A stretch of DNA of 64,000 nt, from positions 117,237 through 181,236 of the forward strand of contig NZ_LHUR01000010.1 in the NCBI RefSeq assembly GCF_001263795.1. Reading direction: 5' to 3'. How positions within the stretch are numbered: the first letter of the stretch is position 1; every line of letters begins with the position of its first letter. A model generated the notes under the pieces. That model was not told the origin of the DNA. It did no database searches and was given only the letters and a program-made list of their open reading frames with translations. The stretch comes from Clostridium homopropionicum DSM 5847. GTDB lineage: Bacteria; Bacillota; Clostridia; Clostridiales; Clostridiaceae. Below are positions 16,666 through 25,786 of this stretch, piece by piece. Both the position numbers and the translations under genes were made by a program.

Positions 16666-17784
16666 TTTTTTCTCACTTACATTTATAAAGTCTAAGTCAT
16701 CATTACCGGACTCAATTTCTATTTTAACATCTACAAATAAATCTGTTTTTTCAATGACATTACTAATTTGTTCTTTAGGATATTTTCTTTCAAATTCTTC
16801 TGTTATATCAAAAATGTCGATACCTTTTTCTTTATATTCTTCAAATATATGATAGCAGGCTTTCTTTATATTATCTTGTGCTACCTCTTTTATTTCATTT
16901 AAACTCTGCTTGGTAATATCAAGCCCTTCTTGAACTTCTGCAATAGCTGTTTTTACCTTTATATTTTTATTTACTATCAATCTTCCATTTTCTAATCTTA
17001 ATTTTGTATCGGTTTTGGATTTTAATATTTCCAAGGTAATAAACTCATTAGGAAAGTTCGGATTAGTAACTTCAAGGGTTCCTGACTTTACATTATTTAA
17101 TAAAAAGTTAAAACCTTTCCCCATTTCTCTAGGTATCTCTGATACCATCTTGTCATTTTTTACAACAGCAGAACCATTTATTATAATTTTTTTATCTCCA
17201 CCTACATCCTGTTTTACTTCAATTATAGGAATTATATTTGCTTTATCTCCTACAAGTCTTTGATTCAAATACTCGTTTATGGTTATGTGTGTTGCTCTAG
17301 AAGATGCTCCTACATTATCTAATAGTCTCTTTAAAAAATCACCTATATATTTATTTTCTTTTATTTCTACATTTGTTAGATTTTCAATTTCTCCTTTGTA
17401 AATACAAATATATTGTCTATTAAGAAATTCTTGGTCTCTGTGATAGAAATCAATAAATTTATCTATCCCAACTTCTGCAGCTTTAGTTGTAAAAATAAGT
17501 GCTTTATTTTGTGTTACGTTGAATTTAAAACTAGTTCCTAAATTAATATTTCTAAGTGCTTCGAAGTTAGTTTTGCCTCTTCCTCGAAAAATAAGTCTTT
17601 GACCGGTTTCAGTTCCTTCTACAGCCTTAAAGGCTTCAATGTATATTATAGGCTGTTTTTCTTCATTTACATCTACAATTACAGCAGTGGCAAAAAGCAA
17701 TTTATTTATATCTCTGTAGTTAAAACAGCTTGTAAAAATTAACATGCATATAACTAGATATAAAATACCTATGATTTTCTTCAT
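16663..17784 (-). CDS. Spore germination lipoprotein, Ger(x)C family (GerAC-like)
   Basis: C subunit of a GerA-type germinant receptor in the spore inner membrane. The 373-residue protein has a lipoprotein signal (MKKIIGILYLVICMLIFTSC) with the lipobox Cys at residue 20, the conserved CFNYRDINKLLFA start of the mature part and the Ger(x)C C-terminal domain. Its ATG overlaps the gerA stop by 4 nt (ATGA), so the two are coupled. Lipidation would need Lgt, encoded at 62717-63490. The gerB subunit gene is on the opposite strand rather than in the same operon. Confidence 0.93.
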   Translation of the reverse strand: MKKIIGILYLVICMLIFTSCFNYRDINKLLFATAVIVDVNEEKQPIIYIEAFKAVEGTETGQRLIFRGRGKTNFEALRNINLGTSFKFNVTQNKALIFTTKAAEVGIDKFIDFYHRDQEFLNRQYICIYKGEIENLTNVEIKENKYIGDFLKRLLDNVGASSRATHITINEYLNQRLVGDKANIIPIIEVKQDVGGDKKIIINGSAVVKNDKMVSEIPREMGKGFNFLLNNVKSGTLEVTNPNFPNEFITLEILKSKTDTKLRLENGRLIVNKNIKVKTAIAEVQEGLDITKQSLNEIKEVAQDNIKKACYHIFEEYKEKGIDIFDITEEFERKYPKEQISNVIEKTDLFVDVKIEIESGNDDLDFINVSEKK

Positions 17785-19181
17785 TTTATATCATCCTCAT
17801 TAAATAAGTTATCAGATATTTCGTCTAAATCTTCTCTTTGTATTAAATCTCTATACTTTAAAGTTTCAATTGAACCTAGTGGATATAAATAAGGATACCC
17901 ACAGCTTTGTATTGAAGATAGATGAGCAACGAATATAAAAAAGCCTAGATAAAATCCTGGCAATCCAAGTACTGATGAAAAAATAATAATAACTATATTC
18001 CAAACAGAAATGGCTCTATATAAAGTTGGAACTAGAAAAGTTGCAATAGACGAAACTGAAACAATTACTATTGTGGCTCTTGACGCTAAACCAGCTCCTA
18101 CTGCTGCATCCCCTAATATAAGTGCTCCTACAATACTCATTGTTTGCCCTGTAGGCTCCGGTAATCTTACACCCGCCTCTCTGAGCAGTTGAAAGAAAAA
18201 TATCATTAAGATTACTTCTATTACGGTAGGAAATGGAACCCCAGCTCTAGAAATAGATAATCTAAAAACAAAAAGTGGAGGTATAAGGGAAAAGTGATAG
18301 GTTGTTATTGCAATATAAATTCCTGGAAGAAATACGGCTAAAAAAAATGCTATCCACCTTTGAATTCTAATAATATTTGCAAAATATTTATTTGAATAAT
18401 AATCCTCAGATGCCATTAAAGCTTCCACAAAGAATGAAGGTGCTACTATAACTTCAGGAGTTCCTTCTACTAATATAAGAATTCTCCCTTCAAATAATTT
18501 TGATGCTGCTGTATCAGGTCTTTCTGTAAAACCTATAGAATCAAATAGAGTATTTTTTTCTTTTAACAATTCCTCTATAGCATTTGTACCCAGCAAAAAA
18601 TCATTGTCTATACTAACAATTTTATCTTTAATACTTTTTACGAAACTATCTTTGGCTACTCCTTTTATATATGCTATTGCAACAGTTGTATTAGATTCTT
18701 TTCCTAAAACTAAGCTTTCAAAAACTAAATTTTCATTTTTAACTCTTTTTCTTATTAAACCAATACTATCTACTATTATTTCATTAAATGCTTCATGAGG
18801 TCCTTTTATTGTTTTCTCTCGTTTTGCATCACTAATATCCCTTTTAGGATAACTTTTAGCTTCACAAAATATCATAGAATTCCAAAAATCAAAGAGAATT
18901 ATCACATCTCCAGATAATATATGATTTAGTGCCTCTTCTTTTGTATTCACATCTCCAACTATATTAGCATATAATACTTCTGTTTTTACATATTCTATGT
19001 TAGTATATATCTTATTTTCAGTTAAAGGAGAAACTATATATTCACTTATAAATTTACTATTACTTAAATTATCTATAAATATAATATAAATTGTCCCTAG
19101 GGCACTATTAACTTCTCTAATCTTAGTATCAAAACTCTTTTCTAATTTTTCTTTAAAATAGTTAATATAATTATCACTCAT
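17781..19181 (-). CDS. Spore germination protein, GerA family A subunit
   Basis: A subunit of a germinant receptor; recent work on this family points to ion-channel activity. The 466-residue protein has a cytoplasmic N-terminal domain (~1-270, with the GDVIILFD and VRGPHEAF-like motif KGPHEAFNEIIVDSIGLIRKR split across it) and a C-terminal block of membrane helices (FLPGIYIAITTYH, EVILMIFFFQLLREAGVRLP, and others). The ATG at 19181 has GGTGAT 5 nt upstream and is preferred over one four codons earlier. It overlaps the C-subunit gene. The gerB gene starts 117 bp away on the other strand, so both may share a forespore promoter region. Confidence 0.93.
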   Translation of the reverse strand: MSDNYINYFKEKLEKSFDTKIREVNSALGTIYIIFIDNLSNSKFISEYIVSPLTENKIYTNIEYVKTEVLYANIVGDVNTKEEALNHILSGDVIILFDFWNSMIFCEAKSYPKRDISDAKREKTIKGPHEAFNEIIVDSIGLIRKRVKNENLVFESLVLGKESNTTVAIAYIKGVAKDSFVKSIKDKIVSIDNDFLLGTNAIEELLKEKNTLFDSIGFTERPDTAASKLFEGRILILVEGTPEVIVAPSFFVEALMASEDYYSNKYFANIIRIQRWIAFFLAVFLPGIYIAITTYHFSLIPPLFVFRLSISRAGVPFPTVIEVILMIFFFQLLREAGVRLPEPTGQTMSIVGALILGDAAVGAGLASRATIVIVSVSSIATFLVPTLYRAISVWNIVIIIFSSVLGLPGFYLGFFIFVAHLSSIQSCGYPYLYPLGSIETLKYRDLIQREDLDEISDNLFNEDDIK

Positions 19182-19297
19182 ATAAATCACCATTTATAGT
19201 GTCTGTAACTTTTAGAATATTATTCTCTATCTTTGTTGATAATATTATTATTAGGAAAATTTATCTTCAAATAGCTAAAGTTAACTAGGGAGGATAT

Positions 19298-20362
19298 ATG
19301 GGAAAGTTAAACGCTAGACAATTTATTTTTATTATACTTGGAACTTCAATAGTATCTTTTAAAACATATCCTAATATCGTAATAAAATATGGCAAAAACG
19401 ATTCTTGGATTGCTGCTATTATAGCTTCAATTTTTATTATTATATTATTTACTTATATGCTCAGGATAAGTTTAAAAACTAACAAATTTAATTTATATGA
19501 AATATATACTAATTCTTGTGGAGATATTGTAGGAAACATTCTTTATGTACTACTGATTTTAACTTTTCTCCTAACCTTAGTAGAAAGTTCTTCTGTGGAA
19601 TCTAATTCAATGCATCAGAATATGCTGCTAGAGACCCCAGCATGGTTTATTCTAATTTTTTTTATAATTGCCGCAGCTTATTCAGTAAATAAGGGATTGC
19701 GACCTTTAGTTATCATTACAATTATAGGAATATTTTTTGTAATGCTAGCTGGTACAAATCTCAGCATTTTAACAGCTAATTATAAAAAAAATAAGTATCT
19801 ATACCCAATCCTAGCAAATGGATTTAATAAAGACTTATTTATTGCTAGCATAAAATCCCTAGGATTTTACGCTAGCATCGGATTAACTTTACCTTATCTA
19901 AATGAAATAAAAAATAAAAAAGACTTATTAACAACTTCTTTAGTAGCTCTAATCATCATAATACAGATGGAAGTATATTCAACTATAGGAGTAATAACTA
20001 CTTTTGGTTATGAAAGAGCTTTAACAATATATTATCCAAAATTGCTTCAGACTCAAATGGTTAGCCACCTTGATTTTTTAGAAAGTGGAGAATTATTTGT
20101 AATGCTCCAAATAATAGGAGGATGGTTTTTAAAATATTGTCTGACTTTTTATGGATTATTAAAGCTATTAGAGTCCTTTGGGAACAAATCAAATATGAAA
20201 GCAATTATAATAATCTCTATATTGGTTTTTATTTTTTCCTTTTTTACATCTAAAAATGGATTTTTACTTTTATCTTTTCTAACATATTATAATTATATTT
20301 CATTGATAAATTTATTAATTATTCCAGCGATTGTTTTCACAATTCATGGTATTAAAAAATGA
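19298..20362 (+). CDS. Spore germination permease, GerB family (B subunit)
   Basis: B subunit of the germinant receptor, an APC-superfamily-like membrane protein thought to bind the germinant. The 354 residues form about ten membrane helices; the N terminus KLNARQFIFIILGTSI and the segment NILYVLLILTFLLTLVESS are typical. AGGGAGGAT precedes the ATG. It is divergent from the A and C subunit genes, an unusual split of the common gerA-gerB-gerC operon. A hairpin terminator overlaps its stop codon. Confidence 0.92.
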   Translation: MGKLNARQFIFIILGTSIVSFKTYPNIVIKYGKNDSWIAAIIASIFIIILFTYMLRISLKTNKFNLYEIYTNSCGDIVGNILYVLLILTFLLTLVESSSVESNSMHQNMLLETPAWFILIFFIIAAAYSVNKGLRPLVIITIIGIFFVMLAGTNLSILTANYKKNKYLYPILANGFNKDLFIASIKSLGFYASIGLTLPYLNEIKNKKDLLTTSLVALIIIIQMEVYSTIGVITTFGYERALTIYYPKLLQTQMVSHLDFLESGELFVMLQIIGGWFLKYCLTFYGLLKLLESFGNKSNMKAIIIISILVFIFSFFTSKNGFLLLSFLTYYNYISLINLLIIPAIVFTIHGIKK

Positions 20363-20386
20363 AGGTAGCTTTATACCTTCATTTTT
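20355..20386. terminator. Bidirectional terminator between gerB and yhbY
   Basis: Positions 20355-20367 (AAAAATGAAGGTA) pair perfectly with 20374-20386 across a 6-nt loop; T runs flank both sides. It contains the stop of the plus-strand gene and lies just past the yhbY stop. Confidence 0.88.
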
Positions 20387-20675
20387 ATGGCAATTCTATT
20401 TTAGATTTGTTTTTAGATCTTTTATAAAGTACAAATATGCTTCCAATGGCCTGAACACCTTCGCAGCCTATTTCTTCACATATAATGTCCGATGCTTCTC
20501 TCGCTGTAATTCCGCTATTATTTAATACTTTTAGCTTAATAAGTTCTCTTGCCTCCAAGGCATCTATTACTTGCTTTAGAAACGGATCATCTATTCCATT
20601 CTTACCTACATGAAATATTGGCTCAAGTGTATTAGCCAATCCTCTTAAATAGCTTCTTTGTTTACTACTTATCAT
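20385..20675 (-). CDS. yhbY: CRS1/YhbY-domain RNA-binding protein (ribosome assembly)
   Basis: YhbY proteins bind pre-50S ribosomes. The 96-residue product is a single CRM domain: MISSKQRSYLRGLAN, HVGKNGIDDPFLKQVIDALE and the GxxG-type ELIKLKVLNN segment, then DIICEEIGCEGVQAIGSIFV. The start is the ATG at 20675 behind AGGAGG; the longer frame from 20714 overlaps obg and lacks a site. It follows obg by 10 bp, matching its ribosome-assembly theme. Confidence 0.94.
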   Translation of the reverse strand: MISSKQRSYLRGLANTLEPIFHVGKNGIDDPFLKQVIDALEARELIKLKVLNNSGITAREASDIICEEIGCEGVQAIGSIFVLYKRSKNKSKIELP

Positions 20676-20685
20676 ATTTTTCCTC

Positions 20686-21960
20686 CTATAATAAGAACTC
20701 AAATTCAAAATCATTAAGCCTTACAATATCCCCATCTTGAATTCCAAGTCCAATAAGTTCATCCATTATACCCTTATTTTTTAATACCTTGTGGAAATAT
20801 CTTAAAGAATCAGGATCATTAACATTTACGCTAGCAAGAAGTCTGTCTACAAAGCTTCCTGTAATTGTATATATTCCTTCCTCAACAGAAATTTCATAAG
20901 TAAATTTCTTTTCTTCTTCTATAAACAATTCTTCTGGGGCTATTTCCAATTCTTTTTCAGGTATAGTACTTAATACTCTAGCTGCTTCCTTGATTAGTTC
21001 ATCTACCCCTTCTCTAGTAGCAGCTGAGATTCTAAATACACTATCATATCCCATTTTATTTACTGCATCCTTAAATTTATCAAATACCTCCTCTTCATAC
21101 AACATATCGCTTTTATTTGCTACTACAATTTGAGGTCTTTGACTTAATTTTTCACTATAATTTTTTAACTCTTCATTTATCTTAATAAAATCTTCTATAG
21201 GATTCCTTCCTTCTACCCCAGATATATCTACTACATGAATCAAAAGCCTAGTTCTTTCAATGTGTCTTAAGAAGTCAAAACCAAGTCCTACACCCTCAGA
21301 GGCACCTTCAATTAATCCTGGTATATCTGCCATAACAAAGGATGGAGCTCCTTCAATCTTTACTACTCCTAAATTAGGTTTTAAAGTTGTAAAATGATAG
21401 TTTGCTATCTTAGGCTTAGCTTTACTTACCATGGACAATAAAGTTGACTTGCCTACATTGGGAAAACCAATTAAACCTACATCAGCTATGAGTTTAATTT
21501 CAAGCAATACGGATCTTTCTTCCCCAGGCATACCTGGTTCTGCAAAGCTTGGCGCTTGCCTTGTAGGTGTAGCAAAGTGATAATTTCCTTTTCCACCTTT
21601 TCCACCCTTAGCTACTATATAACTATCTCCATCCTTTGATAAATCCTTCATAATTTTATTAGTTTCTGCATCTCTTATAATGGTTCCCATTGGAACCTTT
21701 ATATATAAGTCTTCTCCCTTTTTACCAAAGCATTTAGAACCTGATCCATCCTCTCCATTAGCGGCTACATATTTTTTTCTGTATGTAAAATCTAAAAGAG
21801 TATTTAAATTTCTATCTGCTTGAATTATTACACTCCCACCATTTCCCCCATCTCCTCCATCTGGTCCACCTAGAGGAGCATATTTTTCTCTTCTAAAGGC
21901 AATAGCTCCGTTACCTCCATTGCCTGACTTTACATATATCTTTGCTAAATCTATAAACAT
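20686..21960 (-). CDS. obg: GTPase Obg (ribosome assembly and stress control)
   Basis: Essential GTPase that binds the 50S subunit and links growth to stress and sporulation. The 424 residues contain the glycine-rich Obg fold ([30 protein letters not shown]), the G domain ([28 protein letters not shown]) and a C-terminal OCT domain seen in Firmicutes. It follows the spo0B-like gene by 44 bp on the same strand. In Bacillus spo0B and obg also form one operon, and Obg is needed for Spo0A activation. Confidence 0.97.
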   Translation of the reverse strand: MFIDLAKIYVKSGNGGNGAIAFRREKYAPLGGPDGGDGGNGGSVIIQADRNLNTLLDFTYRKKYVAANGEDGSGSKCFGKKGEDLYIKVPMGTIIRDAETNKIMKDLSKDGDSYIVAKGGKGGKGNYHFATPTRQAPSFAEPGMPGEERSVLLEIKLIADVGLIGFPNVGKSTLLSMVSKAKPKIANYHFTTLKPNLGVVKIEGAPSFVMADIPGLIEGASEGVGLGFDFLRHIERTRLLIHVVDISGVEGRNPIEDFIKINEELKNYSEKLSQRPQIVVANKSDMLYEEEVFDKFKDAVNKMGYDSVFRISAATREGVDELIKEAARVLSTIPEKELEIAPEELFIEEEKKFTYEISVEEGIYTITGSFVDRLLASVNVNDPDSLRYFHKVLKNKGIMDELIGLGIQDGDIVRLNDFEFEFLL

Positions 21961-22004
21961 GAAATCACCTAACCTTATCTAAATTTATAAATTAATATTA
22001 GTAT

Positions 22005-22544
22005 TTAATTGAAAGTTAATCTATATGCTTTTTTTTCATTATTAAAATACTTATGAATAATTATATCTCCTAATTCTGCTTGAATTTCTTCCCAATCCTC
22101 CATCCAGTCAAGCTCATTTACACAAGCTTCGCTATTACATATCAATAAACTTTCACCTAATTCATCTTGAAAAAGATATATATAAACAAATTTAAATTTG
22201 CTGTTTTCCATCTCTTTAAATATAGTATTTACTATATTGCTTTTTTTATGGTATTCATTTAAAAACATCTCCTTAGAGAGAGATTCTATTTCCAAATCTA
22301 CTTCTACAAGAAATCCTTTTTTCCATAAATTCTTTATCTCTATTTCCAACGAAAATGCTAAGCTTTTATCTCCTAAAGCATATAATTTACTTATATTTTG
22401 ATTTTCACCAGCAATTTTTTCAATGTATTTTAAAGCTTCATCCTTCTTATCTATTTGTAAATATCCATAGATTACTTGTACATTATTCATAAAATCATGT
22501 CTTTGCTCTCGAAGCATATCTATAAAATTATGAAGTTCTTCCAT
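22005..22544 (-). CDS. Spo0B-like phosphotransferase/histidine-kinase dimerisation protein
   Basis: A 179-residue protein matching the SpoOB alpha-helical-hairpin family. Residues 4-35 read LHNFIDMLREQRHDFMNNVQ then VIYGYLQIDKKDEA; in Bacillus Spo0B the matching RHDWMN stretch carries the phosphorylated His, here His16. The C-terminal half lacks recognisable ATP-binding N, G1 or G2 boxes, as in Spo0B, so it is unlikely to be a kinase on its own. It has a good GGGGGAT site. It sits between rpmA and obg, exactly the position of Bacillus spo0B. What it phosphorylates is unknown; clostridia are usually described as lacking a Spo0F-Spo0B phosphorelay. Confidence 0.78.
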   Translation of the reverse strand: MEELHNFIDMLREQRHDFMNNVQVIYGYLQIDKKDEALKYIEKIAGENQNISKLYALGDKSLAFSLEIEIKNLWKKGFLVEVDLEIESLSKEMFLNEYHKKSNIVNTIFKEMENSKFKFVYIYLFQDELGESLLICNSEACVNELDWMEDWEEIQAELGDIIIHKYFNNEKKAYRLTFN

Positions 22545-22566
22545 ATTAATCCCCCATCAACGAATT

Positions 22567-22590
22567 TTAAAAAAGCACCCTTATGGGTGC
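22567..22590 (-). terminator. Terminator after rpmA
   Basis: GCACCC and GGGTGC (22575-22580 and 22585-22590) pair across a 4-nt loop, with six U following on the minus strand. It separates the rplU-prp-rpmA operon from the spo0B-like-obg-yhbY unit. Confidence 0.95.
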
Positions 22591-22596
22591 CTTTTA

Positions 22597-22896
22597 CTAT
22601 TCTGCTACTTTTTCTAATTCTACTGGATAAACACTTGCTTGTTTTTTATCTCTTCCTACTCTTTCGTATTTAACTACGCCGTCAATTTTAGCGAAAAGAG
22701 TATCATCTCCACCTCTACCAACATTATTACCTGGGTGGATTTTAGTTCCTCTTTGTCTTACTAAGATATTTCCTGCAAGAACAAATTGTCCGTCTCCACA
22801 TTTTGTTCCAAGTCTCTTAGATTCAGAGTCTCTACCGTTCTTTGAACTACCTACTCCTTTTTTATGAGCAAATAATTGAAGGTTTATTAGTAACAT
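22597..22896 (-). CDS. rpmA: 50S ribosomal protein L27 with cleavable N-terminal extension
   Basis: L27 reaches toward the peptidyl-transferase centre. The 99-residue protein begins [20 protein letters not shown]; the LQLF/A junction is the site that Firmicutes cleave with the Prp protease before L27 is functional. [20 protein letters not shown], then [15 protein letters not shown] are classic L27. The protease gene prp lies directly upstream, 3 bp away, in the same rplU-prp-rpmA operon. GAGGAGGTG precedes the ATG. Confidence 0.97.
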   Translation of the reverse strand: MLLINLQLFAHKKGVGSSKNGRDSESKRLGTKCGDGQFVLAGNILVRQRGTKIHPGNNVGRGGDDTLFAKIDGVVKYERVGRDKKQASVYPVELEKVAE

Positions 22897-22899
22897 AAA

Positions 22900-23226
22900 C
22901 TACACCTCCTCTACTTTCACATTTATATAATCACCGTAAGATATCTGGATGTTTTCAAGTCCAAGCAACATAGTCTTGAGTAAAACCTGACATTTATCAA
23001 TTTCATCCATGGATTTCTCTTCTAAACTTAAACTTAAAAAACCATCTTCAATACAATATTTTGCTTCTACTTTTAAAACTTCTAAAATGCCAATTAAAGT
23101 GGTTTGTGATACCATAGAAATAGCACTGCATATGATATCTCTATTAAAATCATCAAACCCTGAATGCCCTTCTATTTTAAAAGCAATTAGTCTTTCATCT
23201 TTTCTTTTAAAAATAACATTAGTCAT
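22900..23226 (-). CDS. prp: Ribosomal-processing cysteine protease Prp (removes the L27 extension)
   Basis: Cysteine protease that trims the N-terminal extension of L27. The 108-residue product carries the catalytic His in KIEGHSGFDDFNRDI (His21) and the catalytic Cys in DIICSAISM (Cys33), with the spacing of the family. It lies between rplU and rpmA, as in Bacillus (ysxB). It starts 2 bp after the rplU stop with only a weak ribosome site, so coupled translation is likely. Confidence 0.93.
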   Translation of the reverse strand: MTNVIFKRKDERLIAFKIEGHSGFDDFNRDIICSAISMVSQTTLIGILEVLKVEAKYCIEDGFLSLSLEEKSMDEIDKCQVLLKTMLLGLENIQISYGDYINVKVEEV

Positions 23227-23228
23227 AA

Positions 23229-23540
23229 TTAAGCTTCAATCTTTTCGATTTGTAACTTTGTATAAGGTTGTCTGTGTCCATTTTTCTTTCTTGAATCTTT
23301 CTTTGGCTTGTATTTAAACACGATTACTTTTTTAGCTTTACCTTGTTTAAGTACTTTAGCAACAACCTTAGCTCCTTCAACAACTGGAGCTCCTATAAGT
23401 AATTCACCATTCTTATTTACAGCCATTACTTCTGTTAATTCAACATTTGAATCAACTTCAGCGTTTAACTTTTCAACAAAAACAACGTCTCCTTCTTGAA
23501 CTTTGTATTGTTTTCCACCAGTTTGAATTATAGCGTACAT
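23229..23540 (-). CDS. rplU: 50S ribosomal protein L21
   Basis: L21 binds 23S rRNA in the large subunit. The 103-residue protein begins [18 protein letters not shown] and ends with the basic [20 protein letters not shown] segment of the family. The ATG at 23540 has AAAGGAGGTG upstream; an apparent extension to 23582 reads through the leader. It is first in the rplU-prp-rpmA operon and is preceded by a structured leader. Confidence 0.97.
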   Translation of the reverse strand: MYAIIQTGGKQYKVQEGDVVFVEKLNAEVDSNVELTEVMAVNKNGELLIGAPVVEGAKVVAKVLKQGKAKKVIVFKYKPKKDSRKKNGHRQPYTKLQIEKIEA

Positions 23541-23625
23541 TAAAACACCTCCTTTTAGAGTCTCGCCGCCATCGGTACACAAAATTTGTGATTTAAAACC
23601 TTATGCGTGCGGTTACAAATGCCAT
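23541..23625 (-). promoter_or_regulatory. Probable L21 leader RNA upstream of rplU
   Basis: About 85 nt of GC-richer, structured sequence precedes rplU, unusual for this genome. On the minus strand it contains CACAAATTTTGTG (a short hairpin) and CCGATGGCGG (hairpin), plus a CCGCACGC block. Firmicute rplU genes carry the L21 leader motif here. I assign it by position and structure; a covariance-model search is needed for certainty. Confidence 0.5.
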
Positions 23626-23658
23626 TTTATCATATATGCATTTATTTGTAAAGAAAAA

Positions 23659-25104
23659 TCAGCCATATATCTTTATATTCTCAAATTTTTTAATTTGACT
23701 TGCAAATAATAAAGCTTCTACTTTAAAATACTCTAAATTGCTGATGAAGCTAACATAGACTCTTTTATCCAAGGCTTCAATTTCATTAATAAACTCTATT
23801 ACATTTCCAAGGATATCCTTTTTATAGATCTCATCAATTTCAATATGTATATCTTTAAATTCATATTCTTTACTTATTTTTATAATTTCATTTTTAATTA
23901 GATTGTTTAAATAAGTTAGCTTTATCTTTTTTCCTTTACCCCTACATAGACTACAATCATCTTCAATATAATCATATATAGATTTACCTCTTCTTTTTCT
24001 TGCTATTTGAACTAGATTTAATTGAGTAAAAGGATACACAATAGTTTTTTTCTTATCATTTTTGAAAGCTTCTTTTAAGGTTTGAATTATTCTCTTTCTC
24101 TTTTCATTACTTTCAATATCTATAAAATCAATAACAATAATGCCTCCCAAATTTCTTAACATTATTTGCCTTGCAATTTCTTTTGCAGCCTCTAAATCAG
24201 TTGAAAATGCAGTTTTATCTATTGAAGTTTCCTTAGTATTTTTGCTTGAATTTACATCTATTACATACATTGCTTCCGTTTTTTCTATTATAATGTTTCC
24301 TCCACTTGGTAATACAACTTTACTATTTCTTAGAGAAAGCAGTTCCTTTTCAATATTATATAAGCTAAAAATACTTTGGGGATCTTTATGTAGTTCTAGA
24401 CTTAAATTTATATCTGATTTGTTTTTTATAAATCTTTCAATATGACCATAGTCCTCTTGACTATTAACTATTATTTTACTAGTATCTTCATTGATTACAT
24501 CTATTAATAATCTTCCTAAAGCACCCCCTCCATTATATAGAAGCCCCAGCTTTAATGAGTGCTTTCCCTGTTTCAATATTCTCAAATAGCTATCATATAA
24601 TTCTTCAAGTTCTCTGTTTATATCTTCTATAGTACTATTTAGAGCATTAGTTCTCACCATTACTCCAACATCAGAAGGCTTATTGATATTCTCATGAACA
24701 TACTCTATAAATTGAGTATTCCCTTCTATTTTCTTTGAGAAGTTTATCTTATTATTATGTGAAATTAAGATTACATACCTTCCTGGGACACTAATTTGAC
24801 TTGTTACCTTAGCACCTTTTTCACCAGTAGCTTCTTTCATTATCTCAACTATAACTTCATCGCCAACTTTAATTTTATCATTGTCAAATTTATGATGTAG
24901 CAACATATAGGCATTTTTCTTACACCCAATATCTATAAATGCACACTTTATAGATGCAACAATATTTTTAACTACCCCTTTATAAAGTTCTCCTGGTGAT
25001 GGTTCTGAATTATCTTCTTCAATAAGACATTCCTTTAAACTTCCATTTTCTTTTATGGCAATTCTTAAAGAATCCTTCTCTCTTTCAATAAATATCTCTT
25101 CCAA
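23659..25104 (-). CDS. rng: Ribonuclease E/G family endoribonuclease (RNase G)
   Basis: Single-strand-specific endoribonuclease for RNA processing and decay. The 481-residue protein has an N-terminal S1 domain (PGELYKGVVKNIVASIKCAFIDIG), a 5' sensor region, the DNase I-like catalytic core with YVIDVNSSKN and GIIVIDFIDIES (metal-binding Asp), and the zinc-link CSLCRGKG. I prefer a TTG start at 25104 because GAGGTGA lies about 5 nt upstream; the GTG at 25113 overlaps that site. It lies between rplU and the exonuclease gene, as in other clostridia. Bacillus subtilis lacks RNase E/G, so this marks a clostridial gene set. Confidence 0.92.
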   Translation of the reverse strand: MEEIFIEREKDSLRIAIKENGSLKECLIEEDNSEPSPGELYKGVVKNIVASIKCAFIDIGCKKNAYMLLHHKFDNDKIKVGDEVIVEIMKEATGEKGAKVTSQISVPGRYVILISHNNKINFSKKIEGNTQFIEYVHENINKPSDVGVMVRTNALNSTIEDINRELEELYDSYLRILKQGKHSLKLGLLYNGGGALGRLLIDVINEDTSKIIVNSQEDYGHIERFIKNKSDINLSLELHKDPQSIFSLYNIEKELLSLRNSKVVLPSGGNIIIEKTEAMYVIDVNSSKNTKETSIDKTAFSTDLEAAKEIARQIMLRNLGGIIVIDFIDIESNEKRKRIIQTLKEAFKNDKKKTIVYPFTQLNLVQIARKRRGKSIYDYIEDDCSLCRGKGKKIKLTYLNNLIKNEIIKISKEYEFKDIHIEIDEIYKKDILGNVIEFINEIEALDKRVYVSFISNLEYFKVEALLFASQIKKFENIKIYG

Positions 25105-25127
25105 ATTTCTCACCTCAATTGATAAAT

Positions 25128-25748
25128 CTAAAAAAATTTTAGATTTTTATCATTTATCGTATATCCATCTATAAACATTTTATTTATAATATCCATTAGT
25201 GCCTTACTATCTGATAATGCCCTATGTCTATCGTTAATAGGTATTTTTAGAAAGGTCAAAGCTTTATCTAGTGAAATATTTTGATTAAAATTATAAAATT
25301 CTACAAACTCTTTTGATAAGTCCATGTAATCATCTTTGAGTAAAGGTATAGCTATACCCTCATTTCTACATACCATTTTTAATGTATCATATTCAGCTTT
25401 TCCCCAAGAAATCCAAATTGTTTCCTTAGGAATATATATTTTTTTAATTTTTTCAAATACTTCACGTAAATCCATTCCCTTTTCTATATCTAGATGATTG
25501 AATCTGTCAGAATAAATACTATGTCTATTTTTATTCTTACATTTCAAAAACTCATTTGGTCTAACAAGACTAGTAAATTCCTTTACCATATTCTCACTTC
25601 TAAATATAAGTCCTACTTCTACAATTTCTTGTATATACTTTTTAGCCTTATTATTTATTGTTTTTGTAGTAATAAACTCAAAGTCTACTGCTAACAAATT
25701 ATATGGAACAAAAATCTCTTTATCCTCATGCGTAAAATATAAGCTCAT
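25128..25748 (-). CDS. DnaQ-like 3'-5' exonuclease (DEDDh family)
   Basis: The 206-residue protein has the exonuclease core: AVDFEF (Asp-x-Glu, Exo I), an Exo II Asp region near SWGKAEYDT and the HRALSDSKA motif (His-x-Ala-x-x-Asp, Exo III). It resembles short sporulation-inhibitor KapD-like exonucleases, but length and sequence do not settle the target. It lies between RNase G and the TIGR03936 gene on the same strand, so an RNA-processing role is possible. The SD is distant (AAGGAG 13 nt from the ATG). Confidence 0.8.
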   Translation of the reverse strand: MSLYFTHEDKEIFVPYNLLAVDFEFITTKTINNKAKKYIQEIVEVGLIFRSENMVKEFTSLVRPNEFLKCKNKNRHSIYSDRFNHLDIEKGMDLREVFEKIKKIYIPKETIWISWGKAEYDTLKMVCRNEGIAIPLLKDDYMDLSKEFVEFYNFNQNISLDKALTFLKIPINDRHRALSDSKALMDIINKMFIDGYTINDKNLKFF

Positions 25749-25786
25749 TAAAAAAATTATTCTCCTTAGAATATATAATTTTAATT

